A stretch of DNA of 64,000 bases from Nostoc sphaeroides. GTDB lineage: Bacteria; Cyanobacteriota; Cyanobacteriia; Cyanobacteriales; Nostocaceae. The notes below the pieces were generated by a model that was not told where the DNA came from, ran no database searches, and saw only the letters and a program-made list of their open reading frames with translations. The stretch lies in NCBI RefSeq assembly GCF_003443655.1, contig NZ_CP031941.1:5357001-5421000 (forward strand), given 5' to 3'. The translations under genes and the position numbers were made by a program. Positions 35,377-44,318 of the stretch are shown in pieces. Every line of letters starts with the position of its first letter. The stretch's first letter is position 1.

Positions 35377-36477
35377 ATGACTAAGCTGCGCGTGGGGTTA
35401 TTGTTTGGCGGTCGTTCGGGAGAACATGAAGTTTCGATCAAATCAGCACGGGCGATCGCTAAAGCCTTAAGTGCAGAGCAAAATGCTAATAAGTACGAAA
35501 TCCTGCCTTTTTACATCCAAAAAGATGGACGCACTCTTGCTGGAGAAGCACCCGAAAAGGTTTTAGCAACCGGCAATCCGCTACTAGAATCTGAACAATC
35601 AACATTTGTTGGAAATCTCACATCTAACCCTCAAGCCCAAACCCTGAGTAAGTGGGAATCTCCCTCTCAAGTTACCCAAGTGGATGTTTGGTTTCCCGTT
35701 CTCCACGGCCCCAACGGTGAAGACGGGACAATTCAAGGGTTACTAACTTTGATGCAAGTCCCTTTTGTGGGTTCTGGGGTGTTAGGTTCCGCACTGGGAA
35801 TGGATAAAATTGCCATGAAAATGGCTTTTGAGCAAGCGGGACTACCACAGGTAAAATATAAAGCGATAACTAGAACGCAAGTTTGGTCTAATCCTTGTGT
35901 GTTTCCAAAACTGTGTGATGACATTGAGGCAGCATTAGGTTATCCTGCTTTTGTCAAGCCTGCTAACTTGGGTTCATCGGTGGGTATTGCCAAAGTGCGA
36001 TCGCGCCAAGAATTAGAAGCCGCTTTAGATAATGCTGCTAGTTACGATCGCCGATTAGTTGTCGAAGCGGGTGTCGTAGCAAGAGAAGTTGAGTGTGCCG
36101 TTTTAGGTAATGATCAACCCCAAGCCTCTGTCATTGGAGAGATTACATACAACAGCGATTTTTATGACTATGAAACTAAATATACTGAGGGTCGGGCAGA
36201 TTTACTGATACCTGCATCGCTTCCAGATGCGATCGCGCGTCAAATTCAGGACATGGCTTTGCAAGCTTTTGCAGCTGTTGATGCTGCGGGGTTGGCAAGG
36301 GTAGATTTCTTCTATGTGGAAGCGACACAAGAAGTTTTGATTAATGAAATAAATACGTTACCAGGCTTTACTGCGACTAGTATGTATCCCCAACTCTGGG
36401 CCCATAGTGGAATTTCCTTTCCAGAATTAGTTGATCGATTAATTCAGCTTGCGATCGAAAGGCATTCTCCTAGCTGA
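35377..36477 (+). CDS. ddl: D-alanine--D-alanine ligase
   Basis: 366 residues from ATG 35377; joins two D-alanines for peptidoglycan precursors. ATP-grasp fold: N-terminal GLLFGGRSGEHEVSIKSA, then HGPNGEDGTIQGLL near residue 110, GSALGMDKIAMK near 140, FVKPANLGSSVGI near 193 and the metal site VLINEINTLPGFTATSMYP near 326. The tyrosine/serine substrate pair fits the D-Ala type. The frame is open to TTG at 35353, but ATG begins the conserved sequence. Length and motifs show an intact enzyme. The gene is monocistronic. Confidence 0.95.
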   Translation: MTKLRVGLLFGGRSGEHEVSIKSARAIAKALSAEQNANKYEILPFYIQKDGRTLAGEAPEKVLATGNPLLESEQSTFVGNLTSNPQAQTLSKWESPSQVTQVDVWFPVLHGPNGEDGTIQGLLTLMQVPFVGSGVLGSALGMDKIAMKMAFEQAGLPQVKYKAITRTQVWSNPCVFPKLCDDIEAALGYPAFVKPANLGSSVGIAKVRSRQELEAALDNAASYDRRLVVEAGVVAREVECAVLGNDQPQASVIGEITYNSDFYDYETKYTEGRADLLIPASLPDAIARQIQDMALQAFAAVDAAGLARVDFFYVEATQEVLINEINTLPGFTATSMYPQLWAHSGISFPELVDRLIQLAIERHSPS

Positions 36478-36678
36478 GGGATAAAATCAGCAAACTGATT
36501 TTAAATTAGTACGGCGAAAAGTCAAAATAAATACATAAATTTGACAAAAATTAGCCAGATTTGGTAGCCTATATTTTACAAAAAAGCTACTTGAATCGGA
36601 AATTTTGTTACGGATACCTGATGCTTGACTCCTCCAGTACAATTTATTCACTAGAGGGGTACAAATCTGAAAGTAATC

Positions 36679-37329
36679 ATGGAAAAAAGTCAGAGTGTAC
36701 AGCGTGAGCCAACCCAACTCAGAAGGGCTACTCCAGAGCTGACAAAAAGGAAATCGAGAGTAAAACAAAGCTCGAACGTTCTGATATATCTGGTTGCACA
36801 TCATCCTTGGCTATTGTTAACTGGGTGTTTAGCCATGTTTTTAGGAGGAGGTGCCTTTGCCCTGTATAGCTTAGGTAATGCTGGACAGGTAACACAAGAA
36901 GAACCAGAAAAAATCCCGGTTATAGTTGAACAACCAATCAATGCGCCCTCTGAGAATAGTAATCCTACACCTTTATGGATGGTAGCTGCGATCGTCCTGT
37001 GCTGTGGTAGTGGTTGCTTGCTCATTTTCCGAATGCTCAACCGGACAAAGATTAGCAATAAAGTCCAAAAACAGGTTAAGCGTCATCAGGTACGCTTGGC
37101 ACAGAGCAATTACCAAAAATTGGAACCACGCCTTCCCAAGAATCAACCAGTTTTTGTACCACAGCAACAACTGATGCCGATTATGCAGATGCCACTTAAA
37201 ACAAAACAACTGGTGACGGTTCTGCCAGCAGAACACAAGCACCACTTGGATACGCGCACAGAATCTTTAGCAGATTTGATGGATCTTCGTAAAGATAGTT
37301 CATTGTCTGCAATTTTACGCCAGCATTAA
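36679..37329 (+). CDS. hypothetical membrane protein with two TM helices
   Basis: 216 residues. A basic N-terminal segment (about 1-35) is followed by a membrane helix at about 40-63 (PWLLLTGCLAMFLGGGAFAL), a short acidic extracytoplasmic loop, a second helix at about 93-116 (LWMVAAIVLCCGSGCLLIFR) and a basic, glutamine-rich cytoplasmic tail. The end LADLMDLRKDSSLSAILRQH looks like a conserved short motif. I do not recognise the family. ATG 36679 is the only sensible start, and it stands alone between ddl and hisG. Confidence 0.7.
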   Translation: MEKSQSVQREPTQLRRATPELTKRKSRVKQSSNVLIYLVAHHPWLLLTGCLAMFLGGGAFALYSLGNAGQVTQEEPEKIPVIVEQPINAPSENSNPTPLWMVAAIVLCCGSGCLLIFRMLNRTKISNKVQKQVKRHQVRLAQSNYQKLEPRLPKNQPVFVPQQQLMPIMQMPLKTKQLVTVLPAEHKHHLDTRTESLADLMDLRKDSSLSAILRQH

Positions 37330-37425
37330 ACCAATTCGCAATTCGCAATTACGTTTTGTGACGGGGATTTAGCTTAGGCTTCAATTCGCGCTACTTGATA
37401 GAAGCAGGAGACTTAAACCCCCAAA

Positions 37426-37505
37426 CTAGTGGTCTGTCTCATAAGTTCTGATTGATTAGTTTGTTACCAAAACCCTGTAAAGACGCGAAATTTCGCGTCT
37501 TTACA
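37426..37505. mobile_element. truncated CTAG-flanked element (copy 3)
   Basis: CTAG, TGGTCTGTCTCATAAGTTCT, then TGATTAGTTTGTTACCAAAACCC and the AGACGCGAAATTTCGCGTCT palindrome, matching in reverse the right half of the copy at 58660-58770. The other end is missing; it stops close to the hisG stop codon. Confidence 0.6.
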
Positions 37506-37513
37506 ACTAATAT

Positions 37514-38158
37514 TTAAACCTCTACCAAAACGGCTTCTCGCAGCTTGGCAATCACATCACTTAAATTACCCGTGTTCATGCGGTAACTCAAAGGATGGGC
37601 AATTAACCGCGCCGTGCTTTCATAGAGAGTAGCAATTTCAATCAAACCATTTTCGCGCAAAGTCCGCCCTGTAGAAACCAAATCCACGATCGCTTCTGAC
37701 ATTCCAGTAATTGGGCCTAATTCAACTGAACCATACAACGGTACTATTTCCACAGGTAAATCTAGACTGTGGAAATATTCACGAGCGCAATTGACATATT
37801 TTGAAGCAACTCTACCATGCGCTGGTAAATCTATTGGCGATCGATAAGAACTCGATGCTTTTACCGCCACCGACATGCGACAATGCCCAAACTGCAAATC
37901 CACCAAGTGGGCAACTTGCGGCTGCTTCTCCCGCAGCACATCGTAACCGACAACACCCAGTTGTGCTTGACCATATTCCACATAAACAGGTACATCGTGC
38001 GCCCGCACCAACAAAGCTTTTGCAACTCCCTTAGTGTCAGGAATTTGAAGTTGGCGAGTACCTGAATCTAAAAAAGCACTAAAATCTAATCCCACAGATT
38101 GTAGCAGGCGGATGCTATTTTTAAGGAGTTCCCCTTTTGGCAATGCAACAGTCAGCAT
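37514..38158 (-). CDS. hisG: ATP phosphoribosyltransferase, short form
   Basis: 214 residues; first step of histidine synthesis (ATP plus PRPP). This is the short HisG without the C-terminal regulatory domain, starting LTVALPKGELLKNSIRLLQS and containing DVPVYVEYGQAQLGVVGYDV near residue 55 and the PRPP-binding block EAIVDLVSTGRTLRENGL near residue 155. Short HisG enzymes work with HisZ as regulatory partner; hisZ is not in the window. The gene is divergent from the response regulator with 57 bp between the start codons. Confidence 0.95.
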   Translation of the reverse strand: MLTVALPKGELLKNSIRLLQSVGLDFSAFLDSGTRQLQIPDTKGVAKALLVRAHDVPVYVEYGQAQLGVVGYDVLREKQPQVAHLVDLQFGHCRMSVAVKASSSYRSPIDLPAHGRVASKYVNCAREYFHSLDLPVEIVPLYGSVELGPITGMSEAIVDLVSTGRTLRENGLIEIATLYESTARLIAHPLSYRMNTGNLSDVIAKLREAVLVEV

Positions 38159-38215
38159 TCTTTTTTTCGTATCCTTGGCGTTCTGGCAGTTGAATAATAT
38201 TGAGAATATCTCTAT

Positions 38216-38932
38216 ATGCTTACCACAAGCAGCATGAGAATTTTATTAGTTGATGATGAAGTTGAACTAACTGAACCCTTGAGTCGCTTATTAACTCGTG
38301 AGGGTTATACTGTCGATGCCGCTTACGATGGCACAAGTGGCAACGAACATGCACAAACAGGCAGTTATGACCTACTAATTTTAGATTGGATGCTGCCAGG
38401 AAAAACGGGGTTAGAAATTTGTCAGCAATTGCGACGACAAGGCAAAACCACTCCCGTACTGTTTCTCACAGCTAAAGATACTCTAGATGACCGCGTACAA
38501 GGTTTAGATGCTGGTGCAGATGACTATTTGGTTAAACCTTTTGAACTGCGGGAGTTACTAGCGAGAGTCCGGGCTTTATTGCGTCGTTCCGGTTCCCAAA
38601 CCTATGAAACCACCACTGGACGTTTAACCGTCGCTGATTTAGAACTCGATTGTGAAAATCAAGTAGCCTATCGCCAAGGAAGAATAATTGAGTTATCGCA
38701 AAAAGAAAGCCAGTTGCTGCAATATTTTATGGAACACACTGGGCAACTAATGACTCATGCCCAAATTATGGAAAATTTGTGGCAAGAGGAAGAACAACCC
38801 AGTAGTAATGTAATCGCGGCATTGATTCGTTTGCTGCGTCGTAAGATTGAGGTAGGTAAAGAAACTGCGCTAATTCATACAGTCTACGGCAAAGGCTATC
38901 GTTTTGGTGCTTCCTCAGTGGAATCAGTTTAG
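38216..38932 (+). CDS. OmpR-family response regulator
   Basis: 238 residues: a receiver domain (about 7-125) with acidic pocket VDDE, phospho-accepting aspartate in LLILDWMLPGKTG near residue 57, threonine in LFLTAKD and lysine in DYLVKPF; then a winged-helix DNA-binding domain (about 140-235) ending HTVYGKGYRFG. No histidine kinase gene is adjacent, so it is an orphan here. It resembles the cyanobacterial RppA-like group, which I cannot confirm. ATG 38234 (MRILLVDDE) is an alternative start that would fit the usual receiver N-terminus better. Confidence 0.9.
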   Translation: MLTTSSMRILLVDDEVELTEPLSRLLTREGYTVDAAYDGTSGNEHAQTGSYDLLILDWMLPGKTGLEICQQLRRQGKTTPVLFLTAKDTLDDRVQGLDAGADDYLVKPFELRELLARVRALLRRSGSQTYETTTGRLTVADLELDCENQVAYRQGRIIELSQKESQLLQYFMEHTGQLMTHAQIMENLWQEEEQPSSNVIAALIRLLRRKIEVGKETALIHTVYGKGYRFGASSVESV

Positions 38933-39074
38933 CTGCCTGTTTTCAAATCACAATAGAGATATGAGTGAAAATGAATTGTTTTGACGTGGCAGTGCTACGT
39001 CAAGACAAGGGTTCTGGATATAGCGGTTCTCGTTTACATAAGGTACACCCGTAGGGGCATGGCACTGCCCATTG

Positions 39075-39271
39075 GTGTCAACTTAACGTAAAAGCCATGT
39101 CCCGCAAGGAACTGAAGTTCCTTGGCTTTTAGCTCAAGTCTTCTTTTGATGACTAAATAATACGAAAAATCTTTAGTCTACTTCAGTAGACTTTAGCTAT
39201 CAGCCTTGAACTTTAGTTCGAGGCGGGCGTGGAAGCCAACAGATAAGCGATTTTTAGCTTAAGTTGACACC
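39075..39271. repeat. three-hairpin dispersed repeat (copy 2)
   Basis: 197 bp, bounded by GTGTCAACTTAACGTAAAAG and the inverted CTTAAGTTGACAC. Hairpins: GGAACTGAAGTTCC, AGTCTACTTCAGTAGACT and CCTTGAACTTTAGTTCGAGG followed by CGGGC. Loops and arms vary between copies while pairing is kept. Confidence 0.8.
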
Positions 39272-39359
39272 TATAGGCAGTGCCCATGCGTGTCAACTTA
39301 ACGTGAAACCCTTGTCAAGACGTGATATTCAGTTCTCTGACTTCCCATCACTATCCGCG

Positions 39360-39449
39360 TTACCCCACCCTAACCCTCCCCGATATATTGGGCAGGGAAC
39401 TAGATTTCTTTTCTCCCCCCAATCTATCGGGGGGATTAAGGGGGGTAAA
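39360..39449. repeat. CCCTAACCC/GGGATTAAGGGG inverted repeat (copy 2)
   Basis: TACCCCACCCTAACCCTCCC at the left and GGGGGGATTAAGGGGGGTA at the right, around AACTAGATTTCTTTTC. The inner arms CCGATATATTGG and CCAATCTATCGG differ from the copy at 43864 (CTTGTAAAG / CTTTACAAG), so the inner hairpin varies while pairing is retained. Confidence 0.7.
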
Positions 39450-39677
39450 ACGCCTGTGGGACATGCATTTTAGCTTAAGTTGACACCAATGGGCATTGCG
39501 CCATGCCCCTACACCTCGTGATGTAATGTTGTACCGCATCTGAATGATAGTCAGAAAAACTATATGTGTCACCGGTATTCTGGGTTGTTAATCCTGGATA
39601 ACTTCGAGATTTTTCCCAAACACCAACAAATCCTATCCAGATCGCAGGTTTCAAACCATTCACCAGAGAAGAAGCAA

Positions 39678-39815
39678 ATGAACGCTGGTGATTCGACACG
39701 ATGCTTTATTGATTCCAATATTTGGCTTTATCGTTTCATTTTGAACCCCAGCAATCCAAATGCAATACAAAAGCAACAAATAGCCACAAAGGTTACAAGT
39801 CAAGCCTTTAGGTGA
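39678..39815 (+). pseudogene. N-terminal fragment of a PIN-domain (VapC-like) protein
   Basis: 45 codons starting MNAGDSTRCFIDSNIWLYRF. The FIDSNIWLY block with its first catalytic aspartate is the start of PIN-domain toxins, normally about 130-140 residues; the rest (further acidic residues) is missing after QKQQIATKVTSQAFR. No antitoxin frame is seen upstream. A remnant of a toxin-antitoxin locus is likely. Confidence 0.6.
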
Positions 39816-39873
39816 GACAATCTCTCTGTTAAAATATATGCAGGTATTACCAAAAACTGATGAGTACAGGTTT

Positions 39874-40320
39874 TTAACAACACCAAAAACTATCATTCAA
39901 TAATGTTTCTACATTATTAGGAAAAGGACAATCATCAGGAAATTTTATTTCATATTCCTTACTCATGTTTTTATGTGCATTTTGATAACATTCATCAGAT
40001 ATAGTTAAAAAATAATTACGTAGACTAGGGGAATCTCTAAGAATACGACTTAATTCCTGTTGTGTGCGGCTAATTGTTGCTTCCCAACCACCATAACATT
40101 CTGGTAAATTTACATAATTCCGTTTTAAGGTATGTTCAAATAAAGTTGTCAAACGACTTTCTAATTCCCGTCTATCTCTCCTCCCCAATCCTTCTATTTC
40201 CTCAATTAAGTTTTCCCAGTCTACATTGCTATAATCTTGGAATTTTAAGCTGTTGACAGTCTGCTCAATCCATAATGCAAAGTCTGTTACATAGAGAGTT
40301 TTTACTGGTGATTGAGTCAT
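39874..40320 (-). CDS. DUF29 family protein
   Basis: 148 residues with the DUF29 pattern: LYVTDFALWIEQTVNSLKFQ near the N-terminus, VDWENLIEEIEGLGRRDRRE near residue 33, then LESRLTTLFEHTLK. Mostly helical, soluble. The function of DUF29 is unknown; it occurs in many paralogues in cyanobacteria. The last residues (DSFWCC) run to the stop without sign of truncation. It stands alone, next to the PIN remnant on the opposite strand. Confidence 0.85.
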   Translation of the reverse strand: MTQSPVKTLYVTDFALWIEQTVNSLKFQDYSNVDWENLIEEIEGLGRRDRRELESRLTTLFEHTLKRNYVNLPECYGGWEATISRTQQELSRILRDSPSLRNYFLTISDECYQNAHKNMSKEYEIKFPDDCPFPNNVETLLNDSFWCC

Positions 40321-40481
40321 AAAAAACTTTAGAGTGCTTTAGGAATAGTTTAACCGAAGGGTTTAACAACAATGATAAGCAAGGTGTAGGGGCACGGCAT
40401 ACCCTTAAAATGCCTAATAGCTTATTAAGCCAACTGCAAAAAGCAATCGGCTTAACAAATTCATGATAATTTAGTTGCAAT

Positions 40482-41339
40482 TTAGCCGTGAGTTGCACCT
40501 TGAGGAGGACGCGAAACAACTTTTTTGGCTAAACCCAAAGTCTGCAAAACTAGGATGCTCCACCAAGTAACATCAATCTCCCACCAAGACAACCCAGATT
40601 TTGCCATGTGGGGATAAGTATGATGGTTATTATGCCATCCTTCTCCATAAGTGACAATGGATACCCACCAAAGATTACGAGCGCCATCATTGGCATCAAA
40701 GGTGCGATAACCCCACAGGTGTGATGCTGAGTTCACAAACCAGGTTGAGTGCCAAAGCAATACACATCTGAGAAACACTCCGTAGAATACGAAAGGCCAT
40801 CCTCCTAAGACATAAAGCAGCAGCGCGAAGGGTATTTGCAACAGCAAGAAGTAGCGATCTAACCAACAATAATAGGGTTGTCTTGCTAAATCAGGGGCAT
40901 ATTTTTTATAGGTGTCATAGTCAAAAAATTCTGGGCGTGGGTAGAAAATCCATAGTATATGGCTCCACCAAAAGCCTCTTTGGGCAGAGTAGGGGTCTAA
41001 ATTAATATCTTCTGTGTGGGCGTGATGCTGGCGGTGTCCACCTACCCAAAAAATTGGCCCACCTTGCAAAGCTAACGCTCCAATGAGGGCGATCGCATAC
41101 TCTAACCACTTAGGAAGCTGGAAACTCCGATGGCTCAGTAGTCGGTGATATCCCAAACAAATACCAATGCTCCCGAATAACCAGTGCAGAAACACTAGCA
41201 AACCTAATGCTGACCAGGAGAAAAACCAAGGAGACAGAAGTGCTAAAGCATGAAATGTAGCAAAAAATACTACATTCGTCCAACTGAGTTGAGGTGAGTT
41301 GCCTCTCTCAGGGGCGATCGCCCCAAAATTTGCGGTCAT
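40482..41339 (-). CDS. acyl-lipid fatty acid desaturase (DesC-type)
   Basis: 285 residues, an integral-membrane desaturase with three histidine boxes: GYHRLLSHRSF near residue 62, GGHRQHHAHTED near residue 100, and EGWHNNHHTYPH near residue 231. Four hydrophobic helices lie around them. Length and boxes fit the first (delta-9) acyl-lipid desaturase of cyanobacteria, which acts on membrane lipid acyl chains with ferredoxin as donor; regiospecificity is inferred. ATG 41339 begins the conserved part; the longer frame up to 41396 is ignored. The divergent neighbour is a TetR-type regulator, a plausible local controller. Confidence 0.9.
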   Translation of the reverse strand: MTANFGAIAPERGNSPQLSWTNVVFFATFHALALLSPWFFSWSALGLLVFLHWLFGSIGICLGYHRLLSHRSFQLPKWLEYAIALIGALALQGGPIFWVGGHRQHHAHTEDINLDPYSAQRGFWWSHILWIFYPRPEFFDYDTYKKYAPDLARQPYYCWLDRYFLLLQIPFALLLYVLGGWPFVFYGVFLRCVLLWHSTWFVNSASHLWGYRTFDANDGARNLWWVSIVTYGEGWHNNHHTYPHMAKSGLSWWEIDVTWWSILVLQTLGLAKKVVSRPPQGATHG

Positions 41340-41511
41340 AAAAGTTCCTATTGATGGATCATGAAGCGATCTGCTTTTTCTTGGGCATAATCCCACTAGG
41401 ATTTACCCACCCTGTATACTAGTTCGCTACAGTGGAGGAAAGCAAGTATCACTTACATTTGTTATGCTAGCAGAACTCTGATATGCGTGCAAGTGCCACT
41501 TGCATTTTTCT

Positions 41512-42741
41512 ATGTCATCTCAACTCGTTTCAACTCGTCAACGCCTTATTCAAGCTGCACTTGAGTTGTTTTCTGCTCACGGAGTCAGCGCTACCACAAC
41601 CCGCCAAATTGCTGAAAAAGCCGAAGTCAACGAAGTGACTCTATTTCGGAATTTTGGCAATAAGCATGGGCTGCTTTTGGCTGTGCTGGAAGAGTCCGCA
41701 GCTTTCAAGGATTTAGGTGAGTCGCTGGTGCGGCGGGCAACGCCTCCCGGCAATGTCTACCAAGCTCTGAAAGATTATGCAAGTGACAGCTTACATGCAT
41801 TAGAACGAGTGCCAGAGTTTGTCCGATCTGTGGTAGGTGAAGCCGACCAATTCCCGGCAGAAAATCGCCGCGCACTAGGCAGGGGAGTAACAGAGGCAAA
41901 CCGTTATGTAGCTCAGTATTTAGCTACTGTAATCCAGCAAGGACACCTAAACACCTACTTACCGGCAGAAAAATTAGCCAGTTTGCTGAATGGGATGATC
42001 TTGGGGTATGCCGTAATTGAGTTTACCAGCGAATTTCACGAACTTTGGGAGGATCGCGATGATTTTCTGGAAAATTTGGTGGAATTGTTTTTACATGGAG
42101 CCATGTCATCCTCAGCAGAATCAGCAACAAACTCTTTACAAGGAGGGTTCATTACCACAGAAGTTGCTGATTTGCCTGCTACTTTAGTTCACGAAATTTT
42201 GCAACAAGCTAGAAAATTTGGTGTACGAGATTATGCCTTAGCTTATGTGTTATTTGGGGCTGGGTTATCTGCCACAGAAATAATCAGCTTAGAGCGATCG
42301 CACCAAATCTACGATACTCAAGGGCACTTCTTGCAAATCACAATTCCCGGATTCGTCCGTCAAGTACCTGTTAATCAGTGGATTTTGGGCAAACGTTATG
42401 GCTCTTTCACTAATAATCCTCTAATCAAATGGCTAAAAAGCCGTAAAGATTCTCAAACAGCCATGTTTTTGAATGAAACAGGCAAACCGCTTTCAGAATC
42501 AGAGCTTCAGACACGTTGGCAAATATGGAGTGATGGACTGTTAACCCCCCAAGGACAAACGCCAGCCATAGCACAAGCACAACAAACCTGGCGCGTAGAA
42601 ATGTTAATGCGGGGGATTACCTTGGAGAATTTGAGTATTTTAACAGGTTGCGATCGCGCCCAATTACAACCCTATGTCCGCCGAGCCAAAGAAAAAGCTG
42701 CCCTAGAGCAAGCTACCCGTTTGGATCATAAGCCAGGGTAG
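41512..42741 (+). CDS. TetR-family regulator fused to a tyrosine-recombinase-like domain
   Basis: 409 residues. The TetR DNA-binding domain lies at about 7-60 (RLIQAALELFSAHGVSATTT, NEVTLFRNFGNKHGLLLAVL), followed by a helical ligand/dimer domain to about 200. From about 235 to 400 the sequence resembles the catalytic fold of tyrosine recombinases: RDYALAYVLFGAGLSATEII, TAMFLNETGKPLSESELQTR and GITLENLSILTGCDRAQLQP. The catalytic arginine after the GxGL turn is replaced by serine (AGLSATE) and no HxxR box is seen, so it would be inactive. It is divergent from the desaturase. TetR assignment is firm, the C-terminal one is pattern-based. Confidence 0.75.
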   Translation: MSSQLVSTRQRLIQAALELFSAHGVSATTTRQIAEKAEVNEVTLFRNFGNKHGLLLAVLEESAAFKDLGESLVRRATPPGNVYQALKDYASDSLHALERVPEFVRSVVGEADQFPAENRRALGRGVTEANRYVAQYLATVIQQGHLNTYLPAEKLASLLNGMILGYAVIEFTSEFHELWEDRDDFLENLVELFLHGAMSSSAESATNSLQGGFITTEVADLPATLVHEILQQARKFGVRDYALAYVLFGAGLSATEIISLERSHQIYDTQGHFLQITIPGFVRQVPVNQWILGKRYGSFTNNPLIKWLKSRKDSQTAMFLNETGKPLSESELQTRWQIWSDGLLTPQGQTPAIAQAQQTWRVEMLMRGITLENLSILTGCDRAQLQPYVRRAKEKAALEQATRLDHKPG

Positions 42742-42758
42742 AGAGTGAAGATTTAAAT

Positions 42759-42905
42759 CTGTTAACTGTTAACTGTTAACTGTTAACTGTTAACTGTTAA
42801 CTGTTAACTGTTCTTGTTTACCATTCTTGTTTGCACCATTCAAGATGGAGATTTAAATCTGTTAACTGTTAACTGTTAACTGTTAACTGTTAACTGTTCT
42901 TGTTT
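42759..42905. repeat. two TTAACTG heptamer arrays
   Basis: Eight or so GTTAACT units at 42760-42812 and five at 42860-42898, each followed by a copy of GTTCTTGTTTACCATT. The second array encodes the last residues (LTVNS) of the adjacent minus-strand gene. Confidence 0.85.
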
Positions 42906-43301
42906 ACCATTGTTGTTTGCACCATTCAAGATTGTAGCTGTACTCTCAGATGGGGATTGGGTGTTGCTCGAACGGCGTGATAATTTCTTGCGTGGCTTGC
43001 CTCCCGCCTGGATATATTGCAGACTGTCTTTGCCATAATGGGTTGCCACACTCATTAACATCTTTTCAGAGTAGCCGCGCAATTCTTTTTCAATTAGAGA
43101 GAGGCGACCTGCCATTTCATCTATGGTAGAGAGTAAAGTGTTGTAGGTTGATAGCTGGGTTTGCAAGTTTTGGATGTGGCTGTCGTAGTTTGTCAAATTT
43201 AATCCGTTGCCAAATTCAAGCGTTGGGCTAATTGATCGCATTCCTGCAATTCGACGGAGAGCCTTTTCTAAATCTGGTGAACTGCGTTTTAGTCGTGCCA
43301 T
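42876..43301 (-). CDS. hypothetical protein, coiled-coil
   Basis: 141 residues from ATG 43301 (MARLKRSSPDLEKALRRIAG). The middle part is helical with coiled-coil character (SHIQNLQTQLSTYNTLLSTI, RLSLIEKELRGYSEKMLMSV), followed by a basic linker (KPRKKLSRRSSNTQSPSEST). No known domain is recognised; a small plasmid- or transposon-type accessory protein is possible but not supported further. The frame is open upstream to 43394, but that part looks non-coding. The C-terminus runs into a heptamer array. Confidence 0.6.
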   Translation of the reverse strand: MARLKRSSPDLEKALRRIAGMRSISPTLEFGNGLNLTNYDSHIQNLQTQLSTYNTLLSTIDEMAGRLSLIEKELRGYSEKMLMSVATHYGKDSLQYIQAGGKPRKKLSRRSSNTQSPSESTATILNGANNNGKQEQLTVNS

Positions 43302-43482
43302 GAGATGCGCTCCTGAAGAAGTTATAGGATTACTGTATGTACTGTAGCCAATGCAACAATAAACTTCTCTGAGAGATAATTCGGAAAAATTCAAGCAAAT
43401 TAAGATCGACCTAATTATTTTTAGTGGATTATACTGAAAAATTTATTAAATCCGTCAAAAAAGTTACATAAAATAAGCAAAA

Positions 43483-43713
43483 GGTACTTCAAAGTCGTAT
43501 CGAGGTACTTCAAAGTCGTATTGAGGTACTTCAAAGTCGTATTGAAGTACTTCAAAGTCGTATTGAGGTACTTCAAAGTCGTATTGAGGTACTTCAAAGT
43601 CGTATTGAGGTACTTCAAAGTCGTATTGAGGTACTTCAAAGTCGTATTGAGGTACTTCAAAGTCGTGTTGAGGTACTTCAAAGTCGTATTGAGGTACTTC
43701 AAAGTCGTGTTGG
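43483..43713. repeat. 21-bp minisatellite, 11 units
   Basis: Eleven tandem copies of GGTACTTCAAAGTCGTATTG plus A, with few substitutions. Because the unit is divisible by three, long frames are open on both strands (KYLNTTL or RYFKVVL heptads), but there is no RBS or conserved flank, so I do not call a gene. Confidence 0.95.
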
Positions 43714-44318
43714 AGTATTAAATGATGAGTTTCTTTAACTCAACCCAACTTATGGCAAAGGCGATCGCGCTCAAAAGTATCATAAATATAATTCAACTAT
43801 AAGAGTCTCTTTGGAAAGGCTAGGGTGTACACATAAGTTATCCAATTATTACCAGTCCTCGAATTACCCCACCCTAACCCTCCCCTTGTAAAGGGGAGGG
43901 AACAAGATTTTCCGGTTTCCCCCCTTTACAAGGGGGGATTAAGGGGGGTAAGGATGTACAGAAGGTGTAATGCGGCACTAACGTAGTGTAGTAAAAAAAT
44001 TATAAATTATCTGTTGCTTTGATGAAACCGCGATCGCCTCTTCCACATTAGAAAAGCGATCGCTCTCTCAAGTCAATTTATTTTATTTTGACCCGTGATC
44101 GCTCTCTTAAAGCAATTGATATCATTTTGACCGGCGATCGCCAATGACAATTAAAAAAAGGAATGAAAAGGATCTGACCTTCATATTTGCTAGGCTGACT
44201 GCAACACGCAAGTCGCCAAATCAGCGCAGATATAAGGGTGTGCGATCGCGGTAATATCGGCGTTGCTGAATAAAGGCAAGTCCCAAAATTCACTGGAATG
44301 TCAGTAACGGGTTCTATG
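43714..44318. other. intergenic region with inverted repeats
   Basis: No convincing gene. 43825-43850 has a TAGGGTGTACACATAAG end, 43864-43951 a CCCTAACCC/GGGATTAAGGGG repeat with CTTGTAAAG/CTTTACAAG inner arms, and 44030-44250 several HIP1-like GCGATCGC sites. Confidence 0.55.

Larger units (their letters stand above)
38933..39677. other. intergenic region packed with repeats
   Basis: No gene. It holds the three-hairpin repeat (39075-39271), immediately followed by another segment with the same GTGTCAACTTAACGTGAAAC start and CTTAAGTTGACACC end (39299-39490), which carries the CCCTAACCC/GGGATTAAGGGG repeat (39360-39449) inside. TGGGCATTGCGCCATGCCCC motifs flank both. Confidence 0.65.

Noticed and set aside
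43483..43713. 21-bp units considered as CRISPR
   Set aside because: Directly adjacent units with no variable spacers.
43421..43721. Long open frames of heptad repeats on both strands
   Set aside because: They come from the 21-bp tandem repeat, whose unit is divisible by three; no RBS or non-repeat coding sequence is attached.
44078..44293. 71-residue minus-strand frame
   Set aside because: Crosses several GCGATCGC sites, shows no domain and no RBS.
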